Shown piece after piece: positions 38,977 through 49,268 of a DNA stretch of 50,618 bases (the first letter of the stretch is position 1; each line of letters starts with the position of its first letter). A program made the position numbers and the translations under genes. The stretch covers positions 5,062-55,679 of the IMG/VR virus record IMGVR_UViG_3300030105_002486, one strand, 5' to 3'. The notes beneath the pieces are model-generated. The model was not told the origin of the DNA, did no database searches, and worked only from the letters and a program-made list of their open reading frames with translations. The stretch comes from a virus.

Positions 38977-40917
38977 CTATGGACCAAAGTAACCTGAGTT
39001 ATCAATCGTCTGGGCTGCATCGTCACTGAACTGGTTCTGTGATTGGATACTATTTGCAAACTTATTTCTCTGTTCATCAACAAACGCCTCCCGCTGTCCC
39101 TCTGGCAAGGCAGCTGCTTGCTTATAAATCATTGCCATATAGCTAGGAAAGTCAGTTACTTTAGTTCTGTTTGCCTGATCTATCAGGTGGGTCATGTATT
39201 TTGCTTGAGGGTTTGCGCTAATCTGTGCTGCATCTATCTGCGCTTGTGACTGTATGCGCTGCCTGTCAAGAGCAGCCACATCTCTTTGGTAATCCTCCAT
39301 GGCCTTTATCTTCAGAGGATCGGTGATGTCCCTAGATCTAGATCTTGCTGTGGCAGCCTCAAGAGGTAATTGGTCAAATCCGAAGCCTCTATCTGCCATT
39401 GCATATGATGCATCTATATTGCCTTCATCGCGAGTACGTTGTCCCAGGCCAAGCACTCTCTGTTTCTCTATTTCATTTATCATTGATCTTGCACCACCAC
39501 CCAGAATCGAACTAGCGGCAGCACCTGCAAGCGATGCTAGTCCTTCCCCACGATTACGATCTAAGTTAACGCGCCCTGCTATGGCCTCTGCACGACCACC
39601 CATTTCTTTTGACATTTTCTTATTGAACTTTCGTAGTGCTTCTTCTTCGGGTGTTTCTTTTTCCTTCCAGTCCTGAAAACCCGATATAAGACCCAGCCTA
39701 CTCATGGCCTGATCCCCAAGAGAATTTGTGCTTTTTCGTAGATCCGTTCGGAGGGCTTCGCTTCCCGTAGCGTTTGTCTCATTTGATTTCCATTGCCCAG
39801 GATTATTAGGGTCAAAGCCGAAGGGTGTATAGTTGATATCGTCCTCTCCAGAGAACGCGCCTGCAAGCCCTCTTGTAAGTTGGCCTGCCCCGACTGTACC
39901 AGCAATTCCCCAGTTCCTGTATTTCTTATAACCTTTTGTTGCTGCCGCTTCAAGCGCTTCTTTTATTTTGACATTTGCTGCCAGGGCCTCGTTTGATCCT
40001 GTTTTCCACTTGGGAATCGGACCAGTCATTCTCTGTGCAAGTCTTGATCCTGTACCCGTTCCTCTTGCCAAATTAACTACACCAGCTGCGCCCCCAGCTT
40101 TGCGGACCGCGTTTATAGCTTGTATCCCTTTCAAGCCACCACGTATGCCACCACTAACAAACCCAACCCCAGGAACGAACATTAGTCCTGTTGCCACAGC
40201 ATTGGCTGCAGACCTAAATGGATGTTCTTTCATCTCGTCCCAATTACCTGCTCCAAAAGCAAGTTGCATCGCCAAATTGTTTTTTTCTTCCAAGTCTGGA
40301 TTGAATTTCGCCAGTTCTGAACCTTTGGTGTTGTATCTGTGTACCATGTCCTGTATCTGTGTAGGAGAGTATGCACCTTTACTAAATTCTGAACCGAAAA
40401 TTGGCATATGTTCAGCCATTGATCGTAGTGATTCATTATAATCATATGAGGGAGCAACTTCCTCTCCATTAGCATAGCCTGGCACCATACCACCCTGCTG
40501 AAGTCCAACTATCCCACCGCTTGCCATAGCTTGTGCAGGACCTGGAGCCTGTGGAGCCATACCTTGTGGAGCCATACCTTCCTGTGGCATACCTTCCTGT
40601 GGCATACCTTCCTGTGGCATAGATTCACCCTGTTCAGATAATGATCTTAGTCCTTGAAACTGCTGATTAAATTCTTCGGCAACACGAGGAGCAACAGGAC
40701 CAGGAGTCGGCTGAGCTGATTTTGCTGCAGCATCCGCAGCACCCCTAAAATGTAAACGACTAGACATTTCTGGAAGAGAAATTGCTTGAGGTATATGCAT
40801 TCCAGGGATAATATCTGGATTATTATATATCTCATTTAATCTTCCATCGTCAGCAGCCCTTACAATACCTTCTAGCTCGTCTACTGTCATTCCTGTTTTT
40901 GAATCTCCAATGGGCAT
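38977..40917 (-). CDS. Virion protein with Gly-rich and MPQEG repeats (646 aa)
   Basis: Low-complexity N-terminal part with MPQEG three times then MAPQG twice (15 bp units at 40573-40617), followed by 'ASGGIVGLQQGGMVPGYANG', a Gly-rich motif shared with both upstream genes. The middle has hydrophobic Gly/Ala helices (VATGLMFVPGVGFVSGG). The C-terminal third is helical. TAATG overlap with the gene before. Likely an internal or tail-associated virion protein that leaves with the DNA; inference from neighbourhood. Confidence 0.78.
   Translation of the reverse strand: MPIGDSKTGMTVDELEGIVRAADDGRLNEIYNNPDIIPGMHIPQAISLPEMSSRLHFRGAADAAAKSAQPTPGPVAPRVAEEFNQQFQGLRSLSEQGESMPQEGMPQEGMPQEGMAPQGMAPQAPGPAQAMASGGIVGLQQGGMVPGYANGEEVAPSYDYNESLRSMAEHMPIFGSEFSKGAYSPTQIQDMVHRYNTKGSELAKFNPDLEEKNNLAMQLAFGAGNWDEMKEHPFRSAANAVATGLMFVPGVGFVSGGIRGGLKGIQAINAVRKAGGAAGVVNLARGTGTGSRLAQRMTGPIPKWKTGSNEALAANVKIKEALEAAATKGYKKYRNWGIAGTVGAGQLTRGLAGAFSGEDDINYTPFGFDPNNPGQWKSNETNATGSEALRTDLRKSTNSLGDQAMSRLGLISGFQDWKEKETPEEEALRKFNKKMSKEMGGRAEAIAGRVNLDRNRGEGLASLAGAAASSILGGGARSMINEIEKQRVLGLGQRTRDEGNIDASYAMADRGFGFDQLPLEAATARSRSRDITDPLKIKAMEDYQRDVAALDRQRIQSQAQIDAAQISANPQAKYMTHLIDQANRTKVTDFPSYMAMIYKQAAALPEGQREAFVDEQRNKFANSIQSQNQFSDDAAQTIDNSGYFGP
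40573..40617 (-). repeat. 15 bp tandem repeat, three units
   Basis: Each unit encodes Met-Pro-Gln-Glu-Gly on the minus strand, in frame. Confidence 0.85.
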
Positions 40918-42476
40918 TATTTAGCTCCTTGTGGATACTGTTGCTGATTTCGGAATTGATTATAAGCTCCTAATGAACCAACACCAGTCGCGAGCAGGCT
41001 TTGATTTTGTGTTGCCGATGGAGAATGTACACTCTGAACCGTAGAACTCTGATAAGGTAATTGATTGTATGCATTCTGCGTCCAATTAATATTTTGTCTT
41101 TCCTGGTTCATGGCATTTTGACGGTCTTGTTCTTGCATAGTTAAAGATTTTTGTTGCTGACTCTGTCTGTCCTGTCCAATACTTCGCAGGTCTCCGAACC
41201 TCTGTCTTTGCTGATTTTGTTGATTACTACCTAATTGCATCTGATTTTGACCTACCTGATTTTGTAACTGTTGTGCTTGCAATGCATTTTGCTGTCCAGT
41301 TTGTTGGGCGCTTCTATCACCTTGGAATGCCTGTTGTGCAGATTGGAATGCATCTTGCTGTCCTTGCCCAATAATATTGGAAGCTTGTTGATTGACATCC
41401 TGATTTATCTGTGCCTGTTGAACACCCTGCCTCATGCCTCCAAGGTTTCCTGAACCAGCCGCTTGCGAACCAAGATTTTGTCCTGATACCTGCTGAAACT
41501 CTCTTAGTTGGTCTAGCTGGGGATCGGTAACACCCTTAGTATACTGAGACATATATCCTGACAAATCGGCTGTATTCTGTTGCATCGGATTAGACATCTG
41601 ATTGCCTATGTTCTGTGCTTGTTGATTAACATTTTGAAAAGTAGTTGATGCCTGTCCTGTCCCACTAGGGCCTGGACCCATAGAGTATTGCTCTTGTGCA
41701 AGATTAGCTGTTTGGGTAGCTGCATCTGTGCCAGCAATTCTTTGATTGGGAGAAGGCTGATACTGCCTTTGGCTCTCCGTTGTAATCCTGTCTGTTAAAT
41801 TTGCCTGCTGTTGGGCGATTGCTGGATTAACAGTATGACTTGTAACTCGCGCGCTTCCTGGAGCAACTTGGTCTCCCTCAGCATAGCCTCGTATAAGGCT
41901 TCTAATACCACCACCATGAGCAGATCTTTGCAACTTTCTTTTTAGGTATTGTCCAATGTTTCTCACCGACCCTCTTGGAGAGTAACCTTCTCTTCCACCA
42001 GGAACCATTCCTGATATAAGATTTCCTATTCCAGAACCCACCAGACTATCTAAATAGTCCTGATCACTTCTGCCTCCTTCCAACTCTGGCATACCCAAAG
42101 GATGCCCATCTGCATCATTGTACATACTGCCAAAATAGCCTTCAGGCATTGTTCCAGGAAGCATATCCGCTAAAGCGTCTACAATCATTGGAGATGCCAT
42201 TGATGGATATAGTGTAGGGCTAGCTGCGTGTAGTACGGCTTTCATCAATGGATTGCGTGGATCACCTTGTGGGGTTTTGTTAGCTACTCTTCCAAGCATA
42301 CCCTTTCTAGGATCAACCAGATCCATAAATCTATCAAGACGATATGTCTCTTTATCTTCAGGAATAGTAGGCGTTATTCCCTTTTCCCTAAGACGATCAT
42401 GGAAATTGGGATCTCTTTGCTTTTTCGCAACAAAACTACCATTAGCATAACCTGGATAATATTTTTTATTAGGCAT
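40917..42476 (-). CDS. Gln/Asn-rich virion protein (519 aa)
   Basis: Starts MPNKKYYPGYANGSFV, then 'RGYAEGDQVAPGSARV' at about 195. From about 215 onward it is extremely Gln/Asn-rich (QQNALQAQQLQNQVGQNQMQ), a composition seen in long helical bundles of tail or internal virion proteins. No enzyme motif. It overlaps the neighbour before by 8 nt and the one after by one base, so the three low-complexity genes are translationally linked. Confidence 0.75.
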   Translation of the reverse strand: MPNKKYYPGYANGSFVAKKQRDPNFHDRLREKGITPTIPEDKETYRLDRFMDLVDPRKGMLGRVANKTPQGDPRNPLMKAVLHAASPTLYPSMASPMIVDALADMLPGTMPEGYFGSMYNDADGHPLGMPELEGGRSDQDYLDSLVGSGIGNLISGMVPGGREGYSPRGSVRNIGQYLKRKLQRSAHGGGIRSLIRGYAEGDQVAPGSARVTSHTVNPAIAQQQANLTDRITTESQRQYQPSPNQRIAGTDAATQTANLAQEQYSMGPGPSGTGQASTTFQNVNQQAQNIGNQMSNPMQQNTADLSGYMSQYTKGVTDPQLDQLREFQQVSGQNLGSQAAGSGNLGGMRQGVQQAQINQDVNQQASNIIGQGQQDAFQSAQQAFQGDRSAQQTGQQNALQAQQLQNQVGQNQMQLGSNQQNQQRQRFGDLRSIGQDRQSQQQKSLTMQEQDRQNAMNQERQNINWTQNAYNQLPYQSSTVQSVHSPSATQNQSLLATGVGSLGAYNQFRNQQQYPQGAK

Positions 42477-45400
42477 TTTTGACTCTTCCTATATCCATAT
42501 GTTTTCTTGTTGCATTCCACATTTGTGGCCCCTTTGCTTTTGGATTTCTTTTGGCAACATAATTTACAGCCGCCTTTAAGTTTGTAATGTTTTCTGCTGT
42601 ATCTTCCTTATCAAGTATATACTCATGTGGAGCAACAACGGCACCCATGGGAATTTTACCACCCTTGGCTAAAGATCTTTCAAGTCCTGCTGATATCCCC
42701 GTGTCTGAAGAAGGCAGTACCGCAGCAGCCCTATCGTCAACTCTACCACTAGACTCAGGCATGCCATCATTGAATGGTGGAATATATCCCTCCCTAACTA
42801 CTGGCGGTCCACCACCTTGCTGTTGTCGCTCTGCACGAATCTCATTAGCAACTTCCTCAATAAGGCCAGGATATGTTGCATTGATTTCTGATAGCACTTT
42901 CTCGACATTTACCTGGGCTGATGATAGCTCTCCATTTAATGCTTTCTTTACAATACTTCTAATCTGTTGAGGAGGTTCTCTCAATGCAAGTTCTCCACCC
43001 TCAGCCTTACCAAATCCAGCTATAAATTTTTGCTGCTGCTCAGATAAGGCACTTTGATCCTGTGGTTTCATTGGATTTAATCCAACTGGATTTACTGCAC
43101 CCTCACCTGTAGTCCTAGATCTTTCAGGATCATACCCAGCGACATAATCTTGATGATCTGCTACCGCTCCTGCGTTACCTACTGGAACCGCTGGAGCCGC
43201 TGGAACCGCTGGAGCCGTTGGAGCCGCTGGAACCGCTGGAGCCGTTGTGAATTTACTTTCAATATACTGTTTGGTAGGATCTTCAGTAGGACTTAAAGTA
43301 GTTTGATCTACAAATCCTTCTGGGCGTTCACCGCCATCATCTAAACCATGAGTTGGATCTGCACCAACTGGATGTTCAAGTGCGGGATCTGGTTTTTGTT
43401 GCTGTTTACGCATTTCTTCTGCTATTAGTTTGTTTCGTTTATCAATCTGTGCTTGTGTAGGATTGTCTCCAAGGGGCGGTCCGTAAGGATTTTCTACTTG
43501 ATTATTTGATGCTGCAGCCGCCAGCCTTTGTGCTTCGTTCACTGCCTCTGCTGCGGCCTCTGCTGCTGCTGCTGAGGATGCGTCGGTTGAAGCGTCGCCT
43601 CCCGTAAGGCTAGGATCTGGTGGTAACTGCCACGGTTCTGGCGCATAGTTGGCTGCTGTATTCGGAACAGCCGATCTGACTTGATCTATTACTGGCTCAT
43701 CGCCTCCCGTAAGGCTAGGATCTGGTGGTAACTGCCACGGTGCCACTGGAGGTGGAGGTGTATAAATCTGTTCTGGTTCAGGCTCGCCTTCTGCTCCAGG
43801 ATCTGCTGGTGGCTGCCACGGTGCCACTGGAGGAGGAGGAGGAGGACGCAGTGCGGCTATCGTTGCAGGCAACGCAGGCTCTATATCCTCAATATACTCA
43901 TCGCCTCCATCATCTTCAACAAAGTCGGCCAATCCACGAGGAGGCGGAGGTGGAGCAACAATTCTTGGAGGAAGTGCAGGCTCCACGTTCTCTGGAGGTG
44001 CTTCTATAGGTGTTGGAGCTATTGGTGGAGGAGGTGCAACGATCCTTGGAGGAGCTACAGGTTCCACGTTTTCTGGAGGTGCCTCTACAGGTGCTGGACG
44101 ACGAGGTGCAGCGGCTGCTGTATTCGGAACAACATCTCTAACCTGATCTATTATTGGCTGATCGCCTCCTGATCCAGGATCTGGTGGTAACTGCCACTGT
44201 TCTGGCTTTGGTTGTTTGGATGCCTTTTTTTTCTTTGATTTTTTAGATGCTTTTTTTTTCTTCGACTGCTTAGTCACTTTTTTTTTTCGTTGGGGGGGGC
44301 GATAGTAAGTTGGTTCATCGTATTCATCTCCATATTCTCCGCCATTTTCATATCCTGAAAGATAGCCACCATTAGCTAACCCTTCCATAGAATTACCCTG
44401 GGCATTTCCTATATACCGTCCATCCTTCCAGTTGGCAGGATTAGCTGAGCCACCTACGACAGCCGAAGAAGTATTATCAAATATAGCTTGATTGCCTTGT
44501 GCCTGAGGAGTACCCTCATTCTTGTCCATCAACTGTCCCAGCATAGGAGCAGCAAGCCCTAAAATTTTTGGATCTGAATATGCTTCGATTGAGTCATCTA
44601 CTCCCTCGCCAAGCCCACGGCCAACATTACTGGCTAACGATTTTAATTTATCGAATCCCGTTAACTTGTCGTATCCAGCTAAATTCTTAAAATCTTTGAA
44701 ACCCCCCAAGCCACCTTTGAAAATATTAGAAGTACCTATACCCCCCAGGCCACCTGCTAAGGCTGATTTAAAGAAATTCTTTGTCCTGCTACCCCCCTCC
44801 CCTGGGTCGGAAAAAAGACTTGCAATTCCACCAACGCCCGCACCTAATGCTGGATGGATTCCCCCTGCTACAGTTGCTAGAGCTTTCCCTAAGAAACCTC
44901 CTACCCCATAACCTGGAATGGCTCCACCATAGCTACGACTTAATAGCTGTGTATACATCTGATACTTCATTTGATCAGGCGCATCAGACTGCATAATCAT
45001 ATTATATATTTCTATTTCTTCTGGATCTAATTGATCCATCGTCCTAAGTACAGGAGAACGCTCGCCTTGCGCTTCCATCATTCCAGGGTCCATATCCTCA
45101 AAAATCAAATCTTGTAGTACGGGAGGATACTCCCTTTCCATCATTCCAGGGTCCATGTCTTCAAAAATCAAATCTTGTAGTACGGGAGGATACTCCCTTT
45201 CCATCATTCCAGGGTCCATATCCTCAAAAATCAAATCTTGTAGTACGGGAGGATACTCAGAAGATGACATGGCACCAGATATAGGATCTTCTGCTAGTGA
45301 ATCTAGATTTGACAGAGGATTCCCAGGATCAAAATCAAGACCAGCCAATGGATCGTTGGTCTCTCCAAATTCTAAGCTATTTCTAAGTGCCATATCAGCT

Positions 45401-46347
45401 AGTATGTCTTCTCTGCTTTGTGGTGCGTCAGGCGACATCATAAGTCCAGCAAGTGGGTCGGGCATCTCTCTTTCTCTAAGAGCCTCTTGAATCATTGCAT
45501 CGTTAGTGAATGATCCTGGAACACCATGGTCTCCCCCAACTCTCCAAGTATAAGGGTCTTCCATTTCTTCACGAATACTTTTAGCTGGTGGTTCAAGTTC
45601 GCTCCGTTGAGCATGAGTCAAGCTGTTCCATATATCCTCAGTAACACCCTGTTCTTTAACCCAAGCGGGTGCTGAACCGCCCTTTAGATTCCGTGCTTCT
45701 AGTTCTGCCCCTCTCCGTCTGGATTCCATCTCCCGTGCTTTCTCTGCGCCTGACAGTTGCTCAGGAGAATGGCCTAAGTCCTCGAAATGGGATTCCCTGG
45801 CAAGCGAATCCATAGGATCAAGCGCGGCAGCAACGGCCTCAACAACAGCAGGAAGGGGAGCTTCAGGTCGTGGCCTACCTTCTGGACCAAAGTTTAAATA
45901 ATCCATACTTTTTTGGTACTGTTCTTCTGTAACACCTCCCTCTTCAGGGGACAAACCTCGCATCCGCATCAACTGTCTTCGATTATCCTCTTTTCCAGTC
46001 ACAGGATTCACATATGTGGGGTCTTGTTTGAACGTCCCCAACTGTGCCTCTCTGATGGCCGACATGTTTGGCCCAGGATTACCTCTTTGTTCGCGGGGTA
46101 GGTTTGGATCGCTTAAATCTAAGACGTGTGCTGGATCTCCGACACGGACTGTAGGCGGTGGGGCTTCCTGAACATTGGGATTCTGTCTTCTTCTATCTGC
46201 CCAGTCTGCATCCATTAACGCCTTAAGTTTTTTAGCTTTTATTTCTTCCCCACTCAGGGTCATAACATCCTTAAAACGATCCAACCAAGATCCACCTTCT
46301 GCTAATCCAACTATTCCGCCACGACGATATCTGTTTCTATAATCCAT
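42469..46347 (-). CDS. Large low-complexity virion protein (1292 aa)
   Basis: Opens MDYRNRYRRGGIVGLAEGGS and carries further Gly motifs (GGAIPGYGVGG, ANGGYLSGYENGG). Internal repeats: a 21-residue unit (YPPVLQDLIFEDMDPGMM) three times; a Lys-rich stretch (KKKKASKKSKKKKASK); long Pro-rich arms with APPRIVAPPPP and WQLPPDPSLTGGD units; and an Ala-Pro-Val run. The C-terminal 60 residues look folded (VVAPHEYILDKEDTAENITN). No catalytic motif. Probably a flexible tail or internal virion protein; the modular repeats suggest fast length evolution. Confidence 0.78.
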   Translation of the reverse strand: MDYRNRYRRGGIVGLAEGGSWLDRFKDVMTLSGEEIKAKKLKALMDADWADRRRQNPNVQEAPPPTVRVGDPAHVLDLSDPNLPREQRGNPGPNMSAIREAQLGTFKQDPTYVNPVTGKEDNRRQLMRMRGLSPEEGGVTEEQYQKSMDYLNFGPEGRPRPEAPLPAVVEAVAAALDPMDSLARESHFEDLGHSPEQLSGAEKAREMESRRRGAELEARNLKGGSAPAWVKEQGVTEDIWNSLTHAQRSELEPPAKSIREEMEDPYTWRVGGDHGVPGSFTNDAMIQEALREREMPDPLAGLMMSPDAPQSREDILADMALRNSLEFGETNDPLAGLDFDPGNPLSNLDSLAEDPISGAMSSSEYPPVLQDLIFEDMDPGMMEREYPPVLQDLIFEDMDPGMMEREYPPVLQDLIFEDMDPGMMEAQGERSPVLRTMDQLDPEEIEIYNMIMQSDAPDQMKYQMYTQLLSRSYGGAIPGYGVGGFLGKALATVAGGIHPALGAGVGGIASLFSDPGEGGSRTKNFFKSALAGGLGGIGTSNIFKGGLGGFKDFKNLAGYDKLTGFDKLKSLASNVGRGLGEGVDDSIEAYSDPKILGLAAPMLGQLMDKNEGTPQAQGNQAIFDNTSSAVVGGSANPANWKDGRYIGNAQGNSMEGLANGGYLSGYENGGEYGDEYDEPTYYRPPQRKKKVTKQSKKKKASKKSKKKKASKQPKPEQWQLPPDPGSGGDQPIIDQVRDVVPNTAAAAPRRPAPVEAPPENVEPVAPPRIVAPPPPIAPTPIEAPPENVEPALPPRIVAPPPPPRGLADFVEDDGGDEYIEDIEPALPATIAALRPPPPPPVAPWQPPADPGAEGEPEPEQIYTPPPPVAPWQLPPDPSLTGGDEPVIDQVRSAVPNTAANYAPEPWQLPPDPSLTGGDASTDASSAAAAEAAAEAVNEAQRLAAAASNNQVENPYGPPLGDNPTQAQIDKRNKLIAEEMRKQQQKPDPALEHPVGADPTHGLDDGGERPEGFVDQTTLSPTEDPTKQYIESKFTTAPAVPAAPTAPAVPAAPAVPVGNAGAVADHQDYVAGYDPERSRTTGEGAVNPVGLNPMKPQDQSALSEQQQKFIAGFGKAEGGELALREPPQQIRSIVKKALNGELSSAQVNVEKVLSEINATYPGLIEEVANEIRAERQQQGGGPPVVREGYIPPFNDGMPESSGRVDDRAAAVLPSSDTGISAGLERSLAKGGKIPMGAVVAPHEYILDKEDTAENITNLKAAVNYVAKRNPKAKGPQMWNATRKHMDIGRVKNA
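43594..43741 (-). repeat. Repeated WQLPPDPSLTGGD segments
   Basis: Near-identical DNA at about 43597-43636 and 43702-43741, with weaker copies near 43800 and 44165. Confidence 0.7.
45075..45263 (-). repeat. 63 bp in-frame tandem repeat, three units
   Basis: Units start near 45075, 45138 and 45201 and are almost identical, encoding a 21-residue acidic/aromatic module in the 1292 aa protein. Confidence 0.85.
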
Positions 46348-46349
46348 AA

Positions 46350-46682
46350 TTAACTAGTCTCCACTCCAAATAAGCTAAATGCTATTTCGTCTGCTGCTGA
46401 GGACCTTACCGTTATAACGTCCCCATCACTTAAAGTTATCCCAATGATTATAAATATTGAATCGTTGGCGGCCATGACCTTTCCATAATAAATATAATGT
46501 TCATTTTCTACAGTCGCACCCAGAGGACGCACCGCCACCCGAAGGTTGGGCGTATTCCCTGTGAGGTTGCAGGCAACAAGTGAACTCACTGTAGTTACTG
46601 TATTTTCAGGTACAGTATATAGGTCTGCATTGTTTGTATCTGCAGGTGCCACTTGTCCCAGTACCTTTAATGTATCAGCCAT
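46350..46682 (-). CDS. Small virion structural protein (110 aa)
   Basis: Beta-rich throughout (LYTVPENTVTTVSSLVACNL, LRVAVRPLGATVENEHYIYY, ITLSDGDVITVRSSAADEIA). I recall this pattern as a small tail-associated structural protein in many marine phages. Starts inside the previous gene's end (8 nt overlap) and ends 2 nt before the 1292 aa gene. Confidence 0.72.
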   Translation of the reverse strand: MADTLKVLGQVAPADTNNADLYTVPENTVTTVSSLVACNLTGNTPNLRVAVRPLGATVENEHYIYYGKVMAANDSIFIIIGITLSDGDVITVRSSAADEIAFSLFGVETS

Positions 46683-46881
46683 TACTAGCTCCTAGCAATA
46701 AGAACTGATATTTTCGTAATGACAAGGAGCTATCTTTATCCTCTTGAGTTTTTATAGAATGTATATCACTAGATACATCTTCAAAGTTTTGTTCAACCAT
46801 CTTTCTAAATATAGACTCTTCTTCCTTTTGGTACATAGGTGGTGGCGGTAAAGTTAAAGATCTATAGTTTTTTAATGCCAT
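46675..46881 (-). CDS. Small protein between tail genes (68 aa)
   Basis: Begins MALKNYRSLTLPPPPMYQKE, then helical (FRKMVEQNFEDVSSDIHSI). TAATG-type overlap with the stabilisation protein gene. No family recognised. Confidence 0.62.
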   Translation of the reverse strand: MALKNYRSLTLPPPPMYQKEEESIFRKMVEQNFEDVSSDIHSIKTQEDKDSSLSLRKYQFLLLGASNG

Positions 46882-49265
46882 TATCTTCTACTATCCGTCC
46901 TTCCATCAAACCTTACAAAACCTACACGCCATCCATATCCAAGCCCATCACTGTGAACTTTCATGGATATCTGTCTAGCCCTAGCGCGTATAAAAGATTG
47001 TGTAGTACTCGACGTAAACGCAGAAGATGCAATAGAAGATTGTGTATCTGCTGGAAAATCGTGGCCATTAATGCTGATAGTAACTTCGTCAGATATATCA
47101 GCATTTGTAAAATAAATATCAGGTATTATTCTATGTATAGACCAAGTTTTATCTCCTTCTCCTAAATCTATATCTCCTGTTTCTATGTATGCTGTCATGG
47201 CGGAACCGTCATCGTCATGGCCGTTTTCATGGCTGTATATAACATTTTCATTTATAATTTTTATAGTACCACCACCACCAGTAGCGGCAGTCGCAGTATC
47301 TGCTATTGTAATTGTATATGTATCAGAGTCAGTTACTGAAACCACATCGTGTTGGCTATTCAGCAGAACTGCTTCTAATCCTCCCGTAGCTGAAGCACCA
47401 CTCATAATTATAGTATTACCAACAGCCAGGCCGTGATCTGTACTAGAAATAGATACATTACTTGTGGCGCTTGTATTAGTAGTTATCGGATTTTGATCTA
47501 AACTTTTACTAATTATAGATGAAGCTAAGGGATAGGTTTTTGTATCTGCTTGACTCCAGACTCCACGAACAAGGGTTCCTGTATACCAGATCTGATCTTC
47601 ATAGTTATAGATTACATATCTATCATTCTCTCCGCTGCCAGAAGCAGACGGGTAAAACCATATTACTTCAGAAAAATCTGGGTTAGATCCAGATGCAACC
47701 TTATGAGACTGACTTGAATCAAAGTTATCAAAGATAGTTGTCAACACGGGACATTCTAGTTTTTCAACAGAACCTGTATACATATAAAAAGATCCTCTGT
47801 CCATAAAAAATACTCTGCCATTTGCATTAACTGCAGCGTTTGGGGATATCATAGACATTCCCCTGGCTATTTCAGTAAATGAAAAGAAAAAAGGACTTCC
47901 TACGTATCTCATACTAACTATACCTGCATCAGTCCATATCAATACTTCCTGCTTTGTAGATAATCCCCCTATAATTTCAGAACCAAGAGACAGTTCCTGA
48001 CCACCAGCACTATTTGTAGAAAGTGCTGCCCATGTTCCTACTGCTTCAGAGCTAGACCATCTTACATTCATAGGATTTATAACAGTAGAATTAACGCCTG
48101 TAGAACCAAGAGCTATAACATGTCGGCCTATTTGGGACATCAATACTTGATACGCGCCAGCTGGAGGATAGTAAGTTCCTGCCTTATAAGAAGCTCCTAC
48201 CGAAGAGCCTCCACCAGTTGCAGTACTTGAAGCATTAGCCCCACCAACATCAGCAGTAAACTGCGCTCTATTGATTATAGAAGTGACTGTAACCTCAACA
48301 TTTAATCTTGCTGCTGATACTCCGCCAACAGCCCCAGATACTCCTGATATAGTTACCAGATCTCCAACGGCAGCACCGTGTCCACCTTTATCCTTATAAG
48401 TAATACTGGTACTTCCACTAGCAGTTGTTATAGGATTAGATGTAAGGGTTACAGATCTACGCACAACCTCTTCTAATGGTATTGCCCGTGTAGTCGTACC
48501 ATTAGTTTCATCCCAATAATAGATCTTTCCTTGTCGTACACATGCAAGAAGATCTTCACCAAAGGTATCCAAAGACCAAATACGCAACTGACTGTCCTGG
48601 CCCAGAGAAGATTCATTGCCCCAGGTGTCAGAACCCCATGTGCTTGATCCCCAACCAGCACCATCTACATATGTATCCAATCCTCTATTAATCTGGAATG
48701 CAGCCGTTACACTTGACCCACCTTCGGCTGTATCCGTCCCCGTAGCCTGTGCGTCGCATACGACACGAAACTTAGTAGTAGGATTGGCTCTGTCTGGATC
48801 ACCCAACGCTACAATACGATGTTCTTTATTAAGACTACCAATAGCAATTCCACCTGATGCTGTTGCATCAGCTATCGTTACATAATCACCTATCACTGCC
48901 CCATGAGCGCTGGCAGTAGTAATTGTAATTACTGCAGTTTCGTCTACTGTAGCTATCGGGTCTGTGCCTAAGGTTACGGTGCTGCGAACTGGTGTGATAT
49001 CATGGTACTCTCCACCAATCTGAACGTATAGCTTAAGGTGTGTAGCTACTGCAAGATATTTACTACCTGTATCAGTAACCCAATCGTGTACCGCTCTACA
49101 TGTACCCAAAAAAGATGCAGTAATAAGCTTAGTCCAACCACCTAGCTTTTCAGCAAAGCCTTTACGAAAACGGACCTTGTCCGCATCATACCATGTTCCT
49201 TCAGCACTATATCTAGTGCCATCCGTGAACATGCCTGCCTTTGGTGATATTTTTGTAAATGGCAT
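46881..49265 (-). CDS. Head-tail stabilisation protein, P22 gp10-like (794 aa)
   Basis: The N-terminus 'YSAEGTWYDADKVRFRKG' with 'AEKLGGWTKL' is the entry pattern I associate with phage stabilisation proteins that plug the portal-tail interface. Beta-propeller-like strands follow (GTCRAVHDWV, KYLAVATHLKLYV). Three copies of an about 90-residue module are inserted at about 93-187, 272-357 and 587-670, each with '-PI-T-...HG..VGD-V-I-G...GG...LN' and ending in a Gly-Gly-Gly stretch. These are Ig- or fibronectin-like decorations. C-terminal 'GWRVGFVRFDGRTDSRR'. Confidence 0.82.
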   Translation of the reverse strand: MPFTKISPKAGMFTDGTRYSAEGTWYDADKVRFRKGFAEKLGGWTKLITASFLGTCRAVHDWVTDTGSKYLAVATHLKLYVQIGGEYHDITPVRSTVTLGTDPIATVDETAVITITTASAHGAVIGDYVTIADATASGGIAIGSLNKEHRIVALGDPDRANPTTKFRVVCDAQATGTDTAEGGSSVTAAFQINRGLDTYVDGAGWGSSTWGSDTWGNESSLGQDSQLRIWSLDTFGEDLLACVRQGKIYYWDETNGTTTRAIPLEEVVRRSVTLTSNPITTASGSTSITYKDKGGHGAAVGDLVTISGVSGAVGGVSAARLNVEVTVTSIINRAQFTADVGGANASSTATGGGSSVGASYKAGTYYPPAGAYQVLMSQIGRHVIALGSTGVNSTVINPMNVRWSSSEAVGTWAALSTNSAGGQELSLGSEIIGGLSTKQEVLIWTDAGIVSMRYVGSPFFFSFTEIARGMSMISPNAAVNANGRVFFMDRGSFYMYTGSVEKLECPVLTTIFDNFDSSQSHKVASGSNPDFSEVIWFYPSASGSGENDRYVIYNYEDQIWYTGTLVRGVWSQADTKTYPLASSIISKSLDQNPITTNTSATSNVSISSTDHGLAVGNTIIMSGASATGGLEAVLLNSQHDVVSVTDSDTYTITIADTATAATGGGGTIKIINENVIYSHENGHDDDGSAMTAYIETGDIDLGEGDKTWSIHRIIPDIYFTNADISDEVTISINGHDFPADTQSSIASSAFTSSTTQSFIRARARQISMKVHSDGLGYGWRVGFVRFDGRTDSRR

Positions 49266-49268
49266 AAG

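Noticed and set aside
43725-44911. Plus-strand ORFs opposite the 1292 aa gene
   Set aside because: Antisense reading of the Pro-rich and Gly-rich repeats; not supported as genes.
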